Shown one piece after another: positions 1-11,086 of a DNA stretch of 64,000 nt. Made by a program: the position numbers and the translations under genes. The notes beneath the pieces were generated by a model. It ran no database searches. It worked only from the letters and a program-made list of their open reading frames with translations, and was not told the origin of the DNA. This stretch comes from Clostridium algifaecis (GTDB lineage Bacteria; Bacillota; Clostridia; Clostridiales; Clostridiaceae), in assembly GCF_017874415.1 (NCBI RefSeq), contig NZ_JAGGLM010000008.1, positions 50,976-114,975 of the forward strand, read 5' to 3'. Within the stretch, counting starts at the first letter, position 1; every line of letters starts with the position of its first letter.

Positions 1-2
1 TG

Positions 3-2498
3 GAAGGCAGGTCTGAAAAAGCATTTGAATCCTTAAACGATATAAATGAAGATGCTAAAGTAAAAGTTTTGAGAGATGGAAAAATTCAGTATATACATAA
101 AAAGGAATTGACTTTAGGAGACATTATAAAAATTGAAGCAGGTGATAAAATTCCAGCAGACTGTAGGTTGATATATTCAATGGAACTTAAAATAGATGAA
201 TCCATGCTTACAGGTGAGAGTACTTCAGTTGGCAAGAATTTCAAGGAAATAATAAATAACGGAAAAAGTCAGCTTCAAGATAAAATGAATATGGTTTTTG
301 CCGGAACTTTTGTGACTTATGGAAGAGGAGAGGCAGTTGTAACTTCTATTGGTGATGAAACTGAAATGGGAAAAATTGCTGCTAATTTAAAGAATATACA
401 GGATAAGTCAACACCTCTCCAGGAAAAACTCGAAAAGCTTGCAAAATCAATTACTGCGATTGGTATAGCTGCTGCAGCTTTAATTTTCTGTTATGAAATT
501 TTTGAAATATACAGATTCAATGAGATTTCTTTTGATTCAATACAGAATGCATTTATGACAAGCGTGGCACTTATAGTTGCATCTGTTCCGGAAGGACTTC
601 CAACTGTAGTTGCAATGACTCTGGCTATTAATATAATAAAAATGTCAAAAAGTAATGCTCTTGTTAGGAAGTTGATTGCTTGTGAAACTGTTGGATGTGT
701 AAATGTAATATGTTCTGATAAAACAGGGACACTCACAAAAAATCAGATGACAGTTATAGATTTTTGGAGCAATGGAAAGTTAATGAATGCCAAAAATCTT
801 AATGATATGTTTATAACAGAAAATTTTATACTTAATAGTACAGCTGATATAAGTATTGAAAATGGAAGGGTAAAGTTTATAGGAAATCCCACGGAATGTT
901 CTATGTTAAGAGCTTTTTCAGATACTATTTGTTCCATAAATCCTGAAAAATGTATACATTTTGGAGATGATAGTTTTATATGTAGGAAAAAATGTGAAAA
1001 ATATATGGACAATGGTAAAAAGAATATAAGCTATAGGTATATAAGAAATAACTCTAATACAGTATATCAGTATCCATTTAGCTCTGAAAAGAAGTCTATG
1101 ACTACTATTGTTTCAGAAGATAACTCCTACAGGGCGTACACAAAAGGCAGTTTTGAGAAGATTGTATTTTTTTCAAGTAAAATTATAGTTGAAGGGAAAG
1201 TTAAAGAATTTACAAAAGAATTAAAGGATGAAATAAACAGAAGGGTAATGTCTTTAGAATCTCAGGGAAAGAGAATACTTGCGTTTTCTCATAAGGATAT
1301 GGAGGCAGATAATAAAGATTGGCAGAGCGTTCAAGAAACAGTAGAGAAGGATATGATTTTTGATGGATTTGTATCTATTGCTGATCCACTTAGAGAAGAT
1401 GTATACGAAGCAGTTAAAAAAAGTAGAGAATCTGGGATAGGTTTAAAAATATTAACGGGAGATAATAATATAACAGCTGAATCTATCGCAAGACAGCTTG
1501 ATATAGTAGAGGGCGACAGCTTGATTTTAGACGCTTCAAAGATTGATAATATGTCTGACGGAGAATTATTAAATATACTTGATAAGGTAGTAGTAATTGC
1601 AAGAAGTAATCCTGAGACTAAGATGAGAGTTGTAAAACTTCTTAAAAAACAGGGAAATGTAGTTGCAGTTACAGGTGATGGAATAAATGATGCTCCAGCA
1701 CTTAGAAATGCGGATGTAGGTATTGCTATGGGTATAACTGGTACAGAAGTTTCTAAGGAAGCTGCAGACATTGTACTTTTAGATGACTCTTTTTCAACTA
1801 TATTGAAAGCTGTAAAGTGGGGAAGAGGTATTTATGAGAATTTTCAAAGATTTATACAATTTCAGCTCACAGTTAATCTGGTTGCGGTGCTTACTGTATT
1901 TTTATGCGAAATTCTTGGATTTTCAGCTCCATTTACGACAATACAGCTTTTGTGGGTAAATTTAATTATGGATGGTCCACCTGCACTTTCTCTTGGACTT
2001 GAATCGCTTAGGGATTACTTGATGGAAAGAAAGCCAATAGAGAGAAATGCAAGTATAATAACAAAAAATATGTTATTCAATATTATATTAAATGGATTAT
2101 ATATAGTTTTCATGATTATAATGCTTGTAAATAATCAAATTTTAGGAGGAACAGAGGCACAACAGACTAGTATTGTATTTACAACTTTTGTGTTATTTCA
2201 ACTATTTAATTCATTTAATGCTAGGGAGCTTGGAAATGAAAGTGTATTTTTAAATTTTAAGAAAAATAAACCAATGGTAATTATCATATTGATTACATTC
2301 TTGATTCAAATAGTTATAACTCAATTTGGAGGAGAAGTTTTTAAAACATCACCATTATCTCTTGATATATGGATTAAAATTATAGCATATACGTTTTCAG
2401 TAATAGTATTTTCAGAAATTATAAGACTTACCAGAAGAGTATTTAAAATTTTTATTAAAGGAAACGAGTTTAAAGTTGCAGGTGAAAATCAAAAATAA
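3..2498 (+). CDS. Cation-transporting P-type ATPase (type II, Ca2+-ATPase-like), 5'-truncated by window edge
   Basis: The reading frame is open from base 3, so the gene starts before the window. The visible part carries the actuator motif TGES, the PEGLP sequence of transmembrane helix 4, the phosphorylation motif DKTGT (about residue 217 counted from base 69), the hinge [11 protein letters not shown], and a C-terminal membrane domain with NLIMDGPPAL. These mark a type II P-type ATPase that exports or sequesters a cation, most likely Ca2+, across the cytoplasmic membrane. Ion specificity is an inference from the type II motifs. The N-terminal cytoplasmic segment and first helices are missing. 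It is followed by a 250-base gap and shows no link to the sulfur genes downstream. Confidence 0.9.
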   Translation, partial: EGRSEKAFESLNDINEDAKVKVLRDGKIQYIHKKELTLGDIIKIEAGDKIPADCRLIYSMELKIDESMLTGESTSVGKNFKEIINNGKSQLQDKMNMVFAGTFVTYGRGEAVVTSIGDETEMGKIAANLKNIQDKSTPLQEKLEKLAKSITAIGIAAAALIFCYEIFEIYRFNEISFDSIQNAFMTSVALIVASVPEGLPTVVAMTLAINIIKMSKSNALVRKLIACETVGCVNVICSDKTGTLTKNQMTVIDFWSNGKLMNAKNLNDMFITENFILNSTADISIENGRVKFIGNPTECSMLRAFSDTICSINPEKCIHFGDDSFICRKKCEKYMDNGKKNISYRYIRNNSNTVYQYPFSSEKKSMTTIVSEDNSYRAYTKGSFEKIVFFSSKIIVEGKVKEFTKELKDEINRRVMSLESQGKRILAFSHKDMEADNKDWQSVQETVEKDMIFDGFVSIADPLREDVYEAVKKSRESGIGLKILTGDNNITAESIARQLDIVEGDSLILDASKIDNMSDGELLNILDKVVVIARSNPETKMRVVKLLKKQGNVVAVTGDGINDAPALRNADVGIAMGITGTEVSKEAADIVLLDDSFSTILKAVKWGRGIYENFQRFIQFQLTVNLVAVLTVFLCEILGFSAPFTTIQLLWVNLIMDGPPALSLGLESLRDYLMERKPIERNASIITKNMLFNIILNGLYIVFMIIMLVNNQILGGTEAQQTSIVFTTFVLFQLFNSFNARELGNESVFLNFKKNKPMVIIILITFLIQIVITQFGGEVFKTSPLSLDIWIKIIAYTFSVIVFSEIIRLTRRVFKIFIKGNEFKVAGENQK

Positions 2499-2751
2499 AT
2501 ATATTTAATCAGTGCTTATTATTTTGAAATTTTTCTGTCAAAATAGATATGGAAAAAAATAAAATATATGATATAATAGGACAAGCAAGATAGAGTAATA
2601 CTGCATTTTAAGGGGATAAATTATTCAAAATGTCAAAAATGGAATGTGAATAAAATTATTGCTTACAGTACAGATATAGGGACTTTATTGAATTATTTTA
2701 TTCAAACTATATTGTGATAATATTAAAAATTTGAATGGAGGATGTTTTATT

Positions 2752-4425
2752 GTGTCAGCTGAATTGGAGAACAATAAAGAAATAAGCAGTGATAAAGCTG
2801 ATTTAACTACGGCAAAGCTTTTAGTTAAATGTCTTGAAGCTGAAGGGGTGGAGTACATTTTTGGGATACCTGGAGAAGAAAATCTTGATGTTATAAATGC
2901 TATATATAATTCTTCTATAAAATTTATTACAACAAGACATGAACAGGGAGCTGCTTTTATGGCAGATGTTTATGGAAGACTTACAGGAAAACCAGGAGTT
3001 TGCCTTTCAACTTTGGGGCCAGGAGCAACTAATCTTATGACAGGGGTTGCAGATGCAAATCTTGATGGGGCACCATTGGTTGCAATTACAGGACAGGTTG
3101 GAACTAATAGGATGCACATAACTTCACATCAGTATCTTGATTTAGTTTCCATGTTCAAACCTGTTACAAAATGGAATAAGCAGATTGTAAGACCTGATAC
3201 TGCACCCGAAATAGTTAGAAAAGCTTTTCAAAGAGCTGTCAGTGAAAAACCTGGAGCTGTTCATATTGATTTACCGGAAAATATTGCAGCTATGCCTGTA
3301 GTTGGTGAACCACTTAGAAAACCAGAACCTCAGAAGAGTTTCGCAAGTTACAGCAGCATAGAAAGAGCAGCTGTTGCTATATCAAGAGCAAAGAATCCAA
3401 TAATATTAGCAGGTAATGCTGCAATACGTGCAAAGGCTAGCAATTCTATAAATGAAATGTCAAATAGGCTTAATATTCCAGTAGCTAATACATTTATGGG
3501 AAAAGGAATTATACCTTTTACCAGCAAATATTCACTCTGGAGTATAGGTTTATTTCAAAAAGATTATATAAACAAGATATTTGAAAAAACTGATTTGGTT
3601 ATAGCAGTAGGATATGATTTAATAGAGTATTCACCTAACAAGTGGAATCCAAATGGTGATATAAAGATTATACATGTTGGAACAGAAAAAGCGGAAATCA
3701 ATAAAAATTACCAACCAATGGTAGAAGTAGTAGGGGATATATCAGATTCCATATATGAAATTGTAAGGCGTTCTGACAGACAGTATAAACCTGATTATGC
3801 ATGCGAAATAAGAGAAAACATGAAAAAGGATTATGAATTATTTGCAGAAGATAAATCATTTCCAATGAAACCACAGAAAATATTGTATGATGTTAGAAAG
3901 TTTATGGGTGAGGATGATATTGTAATTTCGGATGTAGGAGCACATAAAATGTGGGTTGCAAGAAATTATCACTGTTATAAGCCTAATACATGTATAATAT
4001 CAAATGGATTTGCATCTATGGGTATAGCTATTCCAGGAGCAGTTGCTGCAAAGCTTGTTAACCCTGATAAAAAAGTTTTAGCCGTAACTGGAGATGGTGG
4101 TTTTATGATGAATTGCCAGGAGCTTGAAACAGCACTCAGAATAGGAACACCTTTTGTTACACTTATTTTTAATGACAGCAATTATGGACTTATAAAGTGG
4201 AAACAGGAAGAGAGATTTGGAAAATCCGCTTATATTAATTTTACTAATCCAAACTTCAAAGCTTTTGCTGAAAGTATGGGGCTTAAGGGATATACTATTA
4301 ATAAATCTGATGAATTAATTCCAACTCTAGAAGATGCTTTTAAGCAAAAAGTACCTTGTGTAATAGATTGTAGGGTTGATTATAGCGAAAATCTAAAGTT
4401 GAAGGAACGAATAAAAGAAATATAA
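2752..4425 (+). CDS. alsS: Acetolactate synthase, AlsS-like (ThDP-dependent)
   Basis: A 557-residue thiamine-diphosphate enzyme that condenses two pyruvates to 2-acetolactate, feeding acetoin/2,3-butanediol or branched-chain amino acids. Visible are the N-terminal FGIPGEENLDV stretch with the catalytic Glu in TRHEQGAAFMADVYGR, the LGPGATNL segment, and the C-terminal ThDP site GDGGFMMNCQELETA ending in NDSNYG. A middle segment, GYDLIEYSPNKWNPNG, matches the catabolic AlsS type. The GTG at 2752 is preferred because GGAGG at 2737-2741 lies 10 bases upstream; an earlier in-frame TTG at 2731 would overlap that site. No small subunit gene follows, which also fits AlsS rather than IlvB. An SAM-riboswitch promoter begins 11 bases after the stop. 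Confidence 0.85.
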   Translation: MSAELENNKEISSDKADLTTAKLLVKCLEAEGVEYIFGIPGEENLDVINAIYNSSIKFITTRHEQGAAFMADVYGRLTGKPGVCLSTLGPGATNLMTGVADANLDGAPLVAITGQVGTNRMHITSHQYLDLVSMFKPVTKWNKQIVRPDTAPEIVRKAFQRAVSEKPGAVHIDLPENIAAMPVVGEPLRKPEPQKSFASYSSIERAAVAISRAKNPIILAGNAAIRAKASNSINEMSNRLNIPVANTFMGKGIIPFTSKYSLWSIGLFQKDYINKIFEKTDLVIAVGYDLIEYSPNKWNPNGDIKIIHVGTEKAEINKNYQPMVEVVGDISDSIYEIVRRSDRQYKPDYACEIRENMKKDYELFAEDKSFPMKPQKILYDVRKFMGEDDIVISDVGAHKMWVARNYHCYKPNTCIISNGFASMGIAIPGAVAAKLVNPDKKVLAVTGDGGFMMNCQELETALRIGTPFVTLIFNDSNYGLIKWKQEERFGKSAYINFTNPNFKAFAESMGLKGYTINKSDELIPTLEDAFKQKVPCVIDCRVDYSENLKLKERIKEI

Positions 4426-4436
4426 AAAATTCTTTA

Positions 4437-4465
4437 TTGACAAATAAAAAAAAAGAATGTATAGT
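4437..4465 (+). promoter_or_regulatory. Sigma-A promoter of SAM-I leader 1
   Basis: TTGACA (4437-4442) and TATAGT (4460-4465) are separated by 17 bases. Transcription would start about 40 bases before the riboswitch. Confidence 0.8.
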
Positions 4466-4504
4466 AGTTATAAATTAAAAATAAAAACAAAAATTAAATA
4501 TTAA

Positions 4505-4661
4505 TTTCTTATCAAGAGAGGCAGAGGGACTGGCCCTATGATGCCCGGCAACCTGGATGAATATTTCCAACGGTGCTAATTCCAGCAGGTAAAACCTGAA
4601 AGATGAGAAAAAGAAGAATTTTCAAGCCCTTCTTGCATTCATCTTGCAAGAGGGCTTTTTA
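4505..4661 (+). promoter_or_regulatory. SAM-I riboswitch (S-box) 1 with terminator
   Basis: The aptamer (4505-4610) has the S-box core: CTTATCAAGAG, the GGACTGGCCC and TGATGCCCGGCAACC segments, GGTGCTAATTCC, and the closing GATGAGAA that pairs with the 5' end. A terminator hairpin (4624-4657, AAGCCC/GGGCTT outer pairs) runs into T5. Known S-box logic stops transcription when SAM is bound. The controlled gene is the yezD-like ORF at 4707. Confidence 0.95.
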
Positions 4662-4706
4662 TATTTAAAATTTTATTTATTTATTTATTTATGGGGAGGG
4701 ATAGAA

Positions 4707-4865
4707 GTGAATAAAAAAGGACTATATGTTAATAGTATTTCACAGCAGGATTTAAATAAATTACTTGATATGCTTAAGATAATAAGATATGGTTCAGTAA
4801 CTTTGGTTATTCAGGATGGAAAAGTTGTACAAATAGAAAAAAGTGAAAAAGTTAGATTGGTATAG
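4707..4865 (+). CDS. YezD-like small protein (DUF2292 type), copy 1
   Basis: A 52-residue protein starting at GTG, preceded by GGGAGGG (4694-4700). The C-terminal half, RYGSVTLVIQDGKVVQIEKS, matches my recollection of the small YezD/DUF2292 family, which often sits with sulfur-assimilation genes; its biochemical role is unknown to me. Control by SAM-I riboswitch 1 supports a role in sulfur metabolism. A near-identical copy lies at 46708-46866. A longer in-frame ATG at 4644 lies inside the riboswitch terminator and is unlikely to be used. Confidence 0.8.
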   Translation: MNKKGLYVNSISQQDLNKLLDMLKIIRYGSVTLVIQDGKVVQIEKSEKVRLV

Positions 4866-4923
4866 ATTAATACTCAATCAAACTATATTAAACCATAAAT
4901 AGATAAAAATTTTAAAATTTGTA

Positions 4924-4952
4924 TTGACAAGTAAATTAAAACATTGTATAGT
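4924..4952 (+). promoter_or_regulatory. Sigma-A promoter of the metY-metK-nifB-nifH leader
   Basis: TTGACA (4924-4929) and TATAGT (4947-4952) with a 17-base spacer. The same promoter recurs at 46924-46952 in the duplicated cassette. Confidence 0.85.
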
Positions 4953-4992
4953 AAGTATAAATTAAAAATAAAACAAAAAATTAAAAATCAAT

Positions 4993-5142
4993 TTCTTATC
5001 AAGAGAGGCAGAGGGACTGGCCCTATGATGCCCGGCAACCTGGATAAATATTTCCAACGGTGCTAATTCCAGCAGGTAAAACCTGAAAGATGAGAAACCC
5101 TAAGGATATAACTTCCTACAGTTTCTCTGCAGGAAGTTTTTT
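4993..5142 (+). promoter_or_regulatory. SAM-I riboswitch 2 with terminator (metY1 leader)
   Basis: The aptamer (4993-5097) has all S-box core segments. The terminator (about 5110-5142) pairs AACTTCCT with AGGAAGTT and ends in a T tract; the intervening GTTTCTC is complementary to the GAGAAAC closing the aptamer, the usual antiterminator exchange. It should shut off metY, metK and the downstream nifB/nifH when SAM is plentiful. Confidence 0.95.
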
Positions 5143-5206
5143 AGTTTATAAATATTTCGGGGAAGTATCTAAACAGTAAATTTAATATAGATTGGATGTG
5201 ATTATT

Positions 5207-5248
5207 GTGAAAAAGATATGCAAAATTTGCAGATGCATGTGCAGATAG
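5207..5248 (+). CDS. Putative Cys-rich leader micro-ORF (13 aa)
   Basis: GTG-started reading frame encoding MKKICKICRCMCR and stop, between the SAM-I terminator and metY. Four of 13 residues are Cys and one is Met. GGATGTG a few bases upstream could act as a weak ribosome site. The duplicated cassette at 47 kb lacks this ORF because the two copies diverge at this point. Position and composition suggest a leader peptide whose translation senses cysteine supply, but no clear terminator follows it, so this is tentative. Confidence 0.4.
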   Translation: MKKICKICRCMCR

Positions 5249-5324
5249 TTAATAATTTCAATGATTTTAGCAGAAAATAAATATAAAAAAAATTAAGAAA
5301 ATTAAAATAAAGGGAGAGATATAA

Positions 5325-6605
<1,281 letters not shown>

Positions 6606-6653
6606 TATTTAGAAAACTGAATATATTCTAAATTAGGTTGGGGGGTAAATGCA

Positions 6654-7847
6654 ATGGGTAAACTGTTTACATCAGAATCAGTTACAGAAGGGCATCCAGA
6701 TAAAATCTGCGATCAAATATCAGATGCTATTTTAGATGCTATTTTAAAACAAGATGAAAATGGAAGGGTAGCTTGTGAAACCATAGTAAATACAGGACTT
6801 GTGCTTGTGGTAGGAGAAATATCAACTAAAGCTTATGTAGATATACCTAAAATTGCAAGAAAAACTATTGAAAAAATAGGATATAACCATTCAAGATTTG
6901 GATTTGATGCTTCGAATTGTGCCATAATAACATCCATAGATGAGCAGTCTTCTGATATTGCACTTGGTGTAAATAAATCTTTAGAGTCTAAAGAGAATGA
7001 AAAAGACAGTATTGAAATTGGTGCAGGAGATCAGGGAATGGTATTTGGATTTGCTTCAGATGAAACACCTGAGTATCTACCTCTTCCAATAGATTTAGCA
7101 CACAAACTTGCTAGGAGGCTTGCAAAAGTAAGAAAAGATTCCATAATCCCATATTTGGGACCTGATGGAAAGACACAGGTAACAGTGGAATATGAAGGCG
7201 ATAAACCTGTAAGGATAGACACTGTTTTAATTTCATCACAGCATGAAGATGGTATAAGTCATGATGAAATTGAAAATGATATAATAGAAAATGTTATTAA
7301 AGAAGTTGTACCTGAAAACTTGATTGATTCAAATACAAAATATCTTGTAAATCCAACGGGAAGATTTGTAAAAGGAGGCCCTGAGGCTGACTCGGGACTT
7401 ACTGGAAGAAAGATAATAGTTGACACCTATGGAGGATATGGAAGACACGGCGGTGGAGCATTTTCAGGAAAAGATCCAACTAAAGTTGATAGATCAGGGG
7501 CATATGCAGCAAGATGGATAGCTAAAAACTTAGTTGCAGGAGGGGCAGCAGATAAATTAGAAGTTCAAATAGCTTATGCAATAGGTGTAGCAAGGCCAGT
7601 ATCAATAAGTGTAGAGACATTTGGCACAGGAAAAGTAAATGATGATGAAATAGTAGAAATTATAAACAAGTTATTTGATTTGAGACCGTCCGCAATTATA
7701 AAGGAACTCGATTTAAAGAAACCAATATATGAGAAAACAGCTGCTTATGGGCATTTTGGAAGAACAGATATAGATCTTCCATGGGAAAAACTTAATAGGG
7801 TAGATGAAATTAAAAATGAACTAAGCAGTATTGTCATTTGCTCTTAA
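6654..7847 (+). CDS. metK: S-adenosylmethionine synthetase
   Basis: A 397-residue enzyme making SAM from methionine and ATP in the cytoplasm. The start [18 protein letters not shown], the [12 protein letters not shown] motif, the [23 protein letters not shown] segment and [16 protein letters not shown] are all typical of MetK. GGTTGGGGGG precedes the ATG. It shares the SAM-I leader with metY upstream, so the riboswitch ligand is the product of this gene. Attenuator element A follows the stop by only about 10 bases, so expression of the downstream nifB/nifH can be separated from metY-metK. Confidence 0.97.
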   Translation: MGKLFTSESVTEGHPDKICDQISDAILDAILKQDENGRVACETIVNTGLVLVVGEISTKAYVDIPKIARKTIEKIGYNHSRFGFDASNCAIITSIDEQSSDIALGVNKSLESKENEKDSIEIGAGDQGMVFGFASDETPEYLPLPIDLAHKLARRLAKVRKDSIIPYLGPDGKTQVTVEYEGDKPVRIDTVLISSQHEDGISHDEIENDIIENVIKEVVPENLIDSNTKYLVNPTGRFVKGGPEADSGLTGRKIIVDTYGGYGRHGGGAFSGKDPTKVDRSGAYAARWIAKNLVAGGAADKLEVQIAYAIGVARPVSISVETFGTGKVNDDEIVEIINKLFDLRPSAIIKELDLKKPIYEKTAAYGHFGRTDIDLPWEKLNRVDEIKNELSSIVICS

Positions 7848-7855
7848 TAAAAATA

Positions 7856-7914
7856 TTTAGTTGATCAGAAAACTGAAGGCTAAAGTAACTTAATAAGTTA
7901 CTTTAGCCTTTTTT
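7856..7914 (+). promoter_or_regulatory. Recurrent antiterminator element A with terminator
   Basis: Outer strand TTTAGT (7856-7861) pairs with GCTAAA (7879-7884). Between them lie TGA, the hairpin TCAG-AAAA-CTGA, and AG. GGCTAAAGTAACTTA (from 7878) also forms a perfect 15-bp terminator with the 3' arm ending GCC, followed by T6. Outer-stem formation and terminator formation exclude each other. It stands inside the operon between metK and nifB. Confidence 0.8.
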
Positions 7915-7941
7915 AGTTATTTAAAAAGGAGATAGTAGAGT

Positions 7942-9186
7942 ATGAGTACAGAAGCAGTAGAAACTCTTGATGAAAAAACACTTAAACACCCTTGCTATAA
8001 CTGTATTGCACATAAATATGCAAGAATGCATATACCGGTGGCTCCAAAATGTAATGTTAGTTGTAATTTTTGCAACAGAAAATATGATTGTGTAAATGAG
8101 ACAAGACCTGGAGTAACAAGCGAAGTTTTAACTCCCGAACTTGCAAGGGACAAGTTTAAATTAGTAAAGGATAAAGTGAAAAATTTGACTGTAGTTGGTA
8201 TTGCAGGACCTGGAGATCCACTGGCAAATTTTGAAGAAACTAAGAAATCAATAGAATTAATAAAAAAGGAAGCACCAGATATTACATTTTGTCTTTCGAC
8301 TAATGGATTAATGTTGCCTTTTTATGCAGATGAATTAATAAAACTTGGAGTTAGTCATATAACTATAACTATAAATTCAGTAGATCCAAAAATAAGTGGA
8401 CAGATTTATAAATTTGTAGATTATTTAGGAGAGAAGCTTGAGGGAGAAGAAGCAGGTAAAGTATTACTTCATAATCAAATTTCTGGTCTAAAATATATTA
8501 CTAAAAAAGGAATAATATCAAAGATAAATATTGTCATGATAAAAGGTCTTAATGATAATCACATACCTGACATAGTTAAAAAAGTAAAAGAATGTGGAGC
8601 ATATATGACTAATATCATGCCTCTTATACCTGTTGCTGGCAGTGTGTTTGAAAATAGACCTACTGTTGATGATTTAGAATTAAATAATATGAGGAAAAAA
8701 TGTGGCCTTGATTTAAAGCAAATGTATCATTGCAAGCAGTGCAGGGCAGATGCAATAGGAACTTTAGAGAATGATATTTCAGGTAAATTTAGAAAATTTG
8801 ATTTGAAAGAAATAGATGAAAATAAAATAGGAAGCAAAAAAATAAATTATAGATTTGCAGTTGCTACCAAATCAGGATTAAATATAGATGAACATTTTGG
8901 ACATGCAACTCAATTATATATATATGATGTAATAAATGGTGAGCCTAAGTTTTTGGAAAAGAGGAGTGTGGATAAATACTGTATTGGAATAAATGAATGC
9001 AGTGGTCATGATGACAGGATATCAAAAATTATAAGTGCGGTAAGTGATTGTAATGCAGTGCTGGCACTAAGGGCGGGCCTTGAACCTATAAGCATACTGA
9101 ATGAAAAAGGGATAAAACTATTTCAGATGTACAACAAAATAGATAAAGGTATAGAAAGGGCAATAGAATTATTGGAGAAAAATTGA
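7942..9186 (+). CDS. nifB: NifB-family radical SAM cofactor maturase with C-terminal NifX-like domain
   Basis: A 414-residue protein. NifB builds the carbide-centred Fe-S core (NifB-co) of nitrogenase-type cofactors. The radical-SAM cluster motif CNVSCNFC (Cys37, 41, 44) is followed by NRKYDC and RPGVTSE, hallmark NifB sequences, and HPCYNC upstream supplies further cluster ligands. From about residue 300 there is a NifX/NafY-type cofactor-binding domain (FAVATKSG, DEHFGHA). It is the only NifB in the window and should serve all four NifDK-like pairs. No NifE, NifN or NifV lies nearby, so the cofactor may be the NifB product itself or a simple derivative. In the Mar system the equivalent gene is marB. 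Element A controls read-through from metK. Confidence 0.93.
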   Translation: MSTEAVETLDEKTLKHPCYNCIAHKYARMHIPVAPKCNVSCNFCNRKYDCVNETRPGVTSEVLTPELARDKFKLVKDKVKNLTVVGIAGPGDPLANFEETKKSIELIKKEAPDITFCLSTNGLMLPFYADELIKLGVSHITITINSVDPKISGQIYKFVDYLGEKLEGEEAGKVLLHNQISGLKYITKKGIISKINIVMIKGLNDNHIPDIVKKVKECGAYMTNIMPLIPVAGSVFENRPTVDDLELNNMRKKCGLDLKQMYHCKQCRADAIGTLENDISGKFRKFDLKEIDENKIGSKKINYRFAVATKSGLNIDEHFGHATQLYIYDVINGEPKFLEKRSVDKYCIGINECSGHDDRISKIISAVSDCNAVLALRAGLEPISILNEKGIKLFQMYNKIDKGIERAIELLEKN

Positions 9187-9201
9187 GAAGTTGTTTAATA
9201 A

Positions 9202-10065
<864 letters not shown>

Positions 10066-10077
10066 ACAGTATAAATA

Positions 10078-10118
10078 AAATAATATGCCAATTCTTAAAA
10101 AAATTGGCATATTATTTT
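10078..10118. terminator. Bidirectional terminator between nifH and mccA
   Basis: A near-perfect inverted repeat AAATAATATGCCAATT / AAATTGGCATATTATTTT with T-rich ends on both strands separates two convergent sulfur operons. Confidence 0.8.
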
Positions 10119-10144
10119 ATAGTAATTGTTATTCCTTTAGGATT

Positions 10145-11056
10145 TTAGGAATATAGATTTTTACTAAAGTACCTATCACCTCTATCAGGAAATACAGTTA
10201 CTATATTACCTTCATCTATAGTATCTGCGAATTTAAGTGCTGCTGCCAAAGCTGCACCAGAAGAAGAACCAACTATCAAACCTTCTCTTTTAGCTAATTC
10301 CTTTACCATTACAAAAGCTTCATCATCATTTACTTTTATAACTTTATCTACTAAATTCATATCCATGGTATCAGGTACAAAATCATTACCTATACCTTCA
10401 ATAGCATATGCTTTTTCAGTGCCACCGCCTAAAGTAGAACCTTGTGGATCTGCAAGTATTGCTTTTATATTTTTATTCTGCTCTTTGAAATATCTGGCTA
10501 TACCTGTAAATGTACCACCACTCCCGGCTCCAGCTACAAAATAATCTATTTTACCATTTAATTGATTGTATATCTCAGGTGCAGTAGTAAGATAATGAGC
10601 CTCTGGATTGTCTTTATTTTGAAATTGTCCTAGTGATATGGAATTAGGTATTTTCTTTAGCAATTCTTGAGACTTTTCTATAGCACCACGCATACCTTTT
10701 TCCTCTGGAGTATGAATAATTTCTGCACCTAAAGCTTTCATAAGAACCTGCTTTTCTATAGAAAATTTTTCAGGAACTGCAAATATTACTTTATATCCTT
10801 TATTTAATGCACCTAGAGCAATCCCAAGTCCAGTATTACCTGCAGTAGCTTCAACTATAGTATACCCACTTTTTAATTTACCTGCTTTTTCAGCTTGATT
10901 TATCATATAAGCTCCAATTCTATCTTTCACACTTCCACCTGGATTAAAGTTTTCAAGTTTTGCAAATATATTAACCCCATTTTTTAGTTTAAATCTGTTT
11001 ATTTTTAATATAGGTGTATTTCCTATCATTTCTTTTATATCATTAAAAACTTTCAT
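10145..11056 (-). CDS. mccA: MccA, cysteine synthase/cystathionine beta-synthase-like enzyme
   Basis: A 303-residue fold-type II PLP enzyme. In the methionine-to-cysteine (reverse transsulfuration) route, MccA condenses homocysteine with (acetyl)serine to cystathionine. The PLP lysine is in GGSVKDRIG near the N-terminus, and ATAGNTG and GAGSGGTFTG bind the substrate carboxylate and phosphate. ATG at 11056 has GGAGGG six bases before it; an earlier ATG at 11071 overlaps that site. It is last in a minus-strand operon after mccB (30-base gap to the mccA start). Gene order and the leader match the C. acetobutylicum ubiG-mccB-mccA operon. It ends against a bidirectional terminator facing nifH. Confidence 0.9.
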   Translation of the reverse strand: MKVFNDIKEMIGNTPILKINRFKLKNGVNIFAKLENFNPGGSVKDRIGAYMINQAEKAGKLKSGYTIVEATAGNTGLGIALGALNKGYKVIFAVPEKFSIEKQVLMKALGAEIIHTPEEKGMRGAIEKSQELLKKIPNSISLGQFQNKDNPEAHYLTTAPEIYNQLNGKIDYFVAGAGSGGTFTGIARYFKEQNKNIKAILADPQGSTLGGGTEKAYAIEGIGNDFVPDTMDMNLVDKVIKVNDDEAFVMVKELAKREGLIVGSSSGAALAAALKFADTIDEGNIVTVFPDRGDRYFSKNLYS

Positions 11057-11086
11057 ATTAGAACCCTCCATTAAATATTGTTGAAT

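Larger units (their letters stand above)
4653..5203 (+). repeat. Duplicated yezD plus SAM-I leader cassette, copy 1
   Basis: This stretch holds the tail of the first S-box terminator, the yezD-like gene, a promoter, a complete SAM-I riboswitch and a trailing ATTGGATGTGATT. It recurs almost base for base at 46662-47191. Only a few substitutions and small indels separate the copies by eye. Confidence 0.85.

Noticed and set aside
2499..2751. Possible extended -10 (TGATATAAT near 2571) before alsS
   Set aside because: No convincing -35 sequence at the right distance, so I did not call a promoter.
6606..6653. ATATTTAGAAAACTGAATAT between metY1 and metK as another recurrent element
   Set aside because: It is a plain perfect hairpin without the URA/AG internal loop and without a terminator; resemblance is limited to TTAGAAAACTGA.
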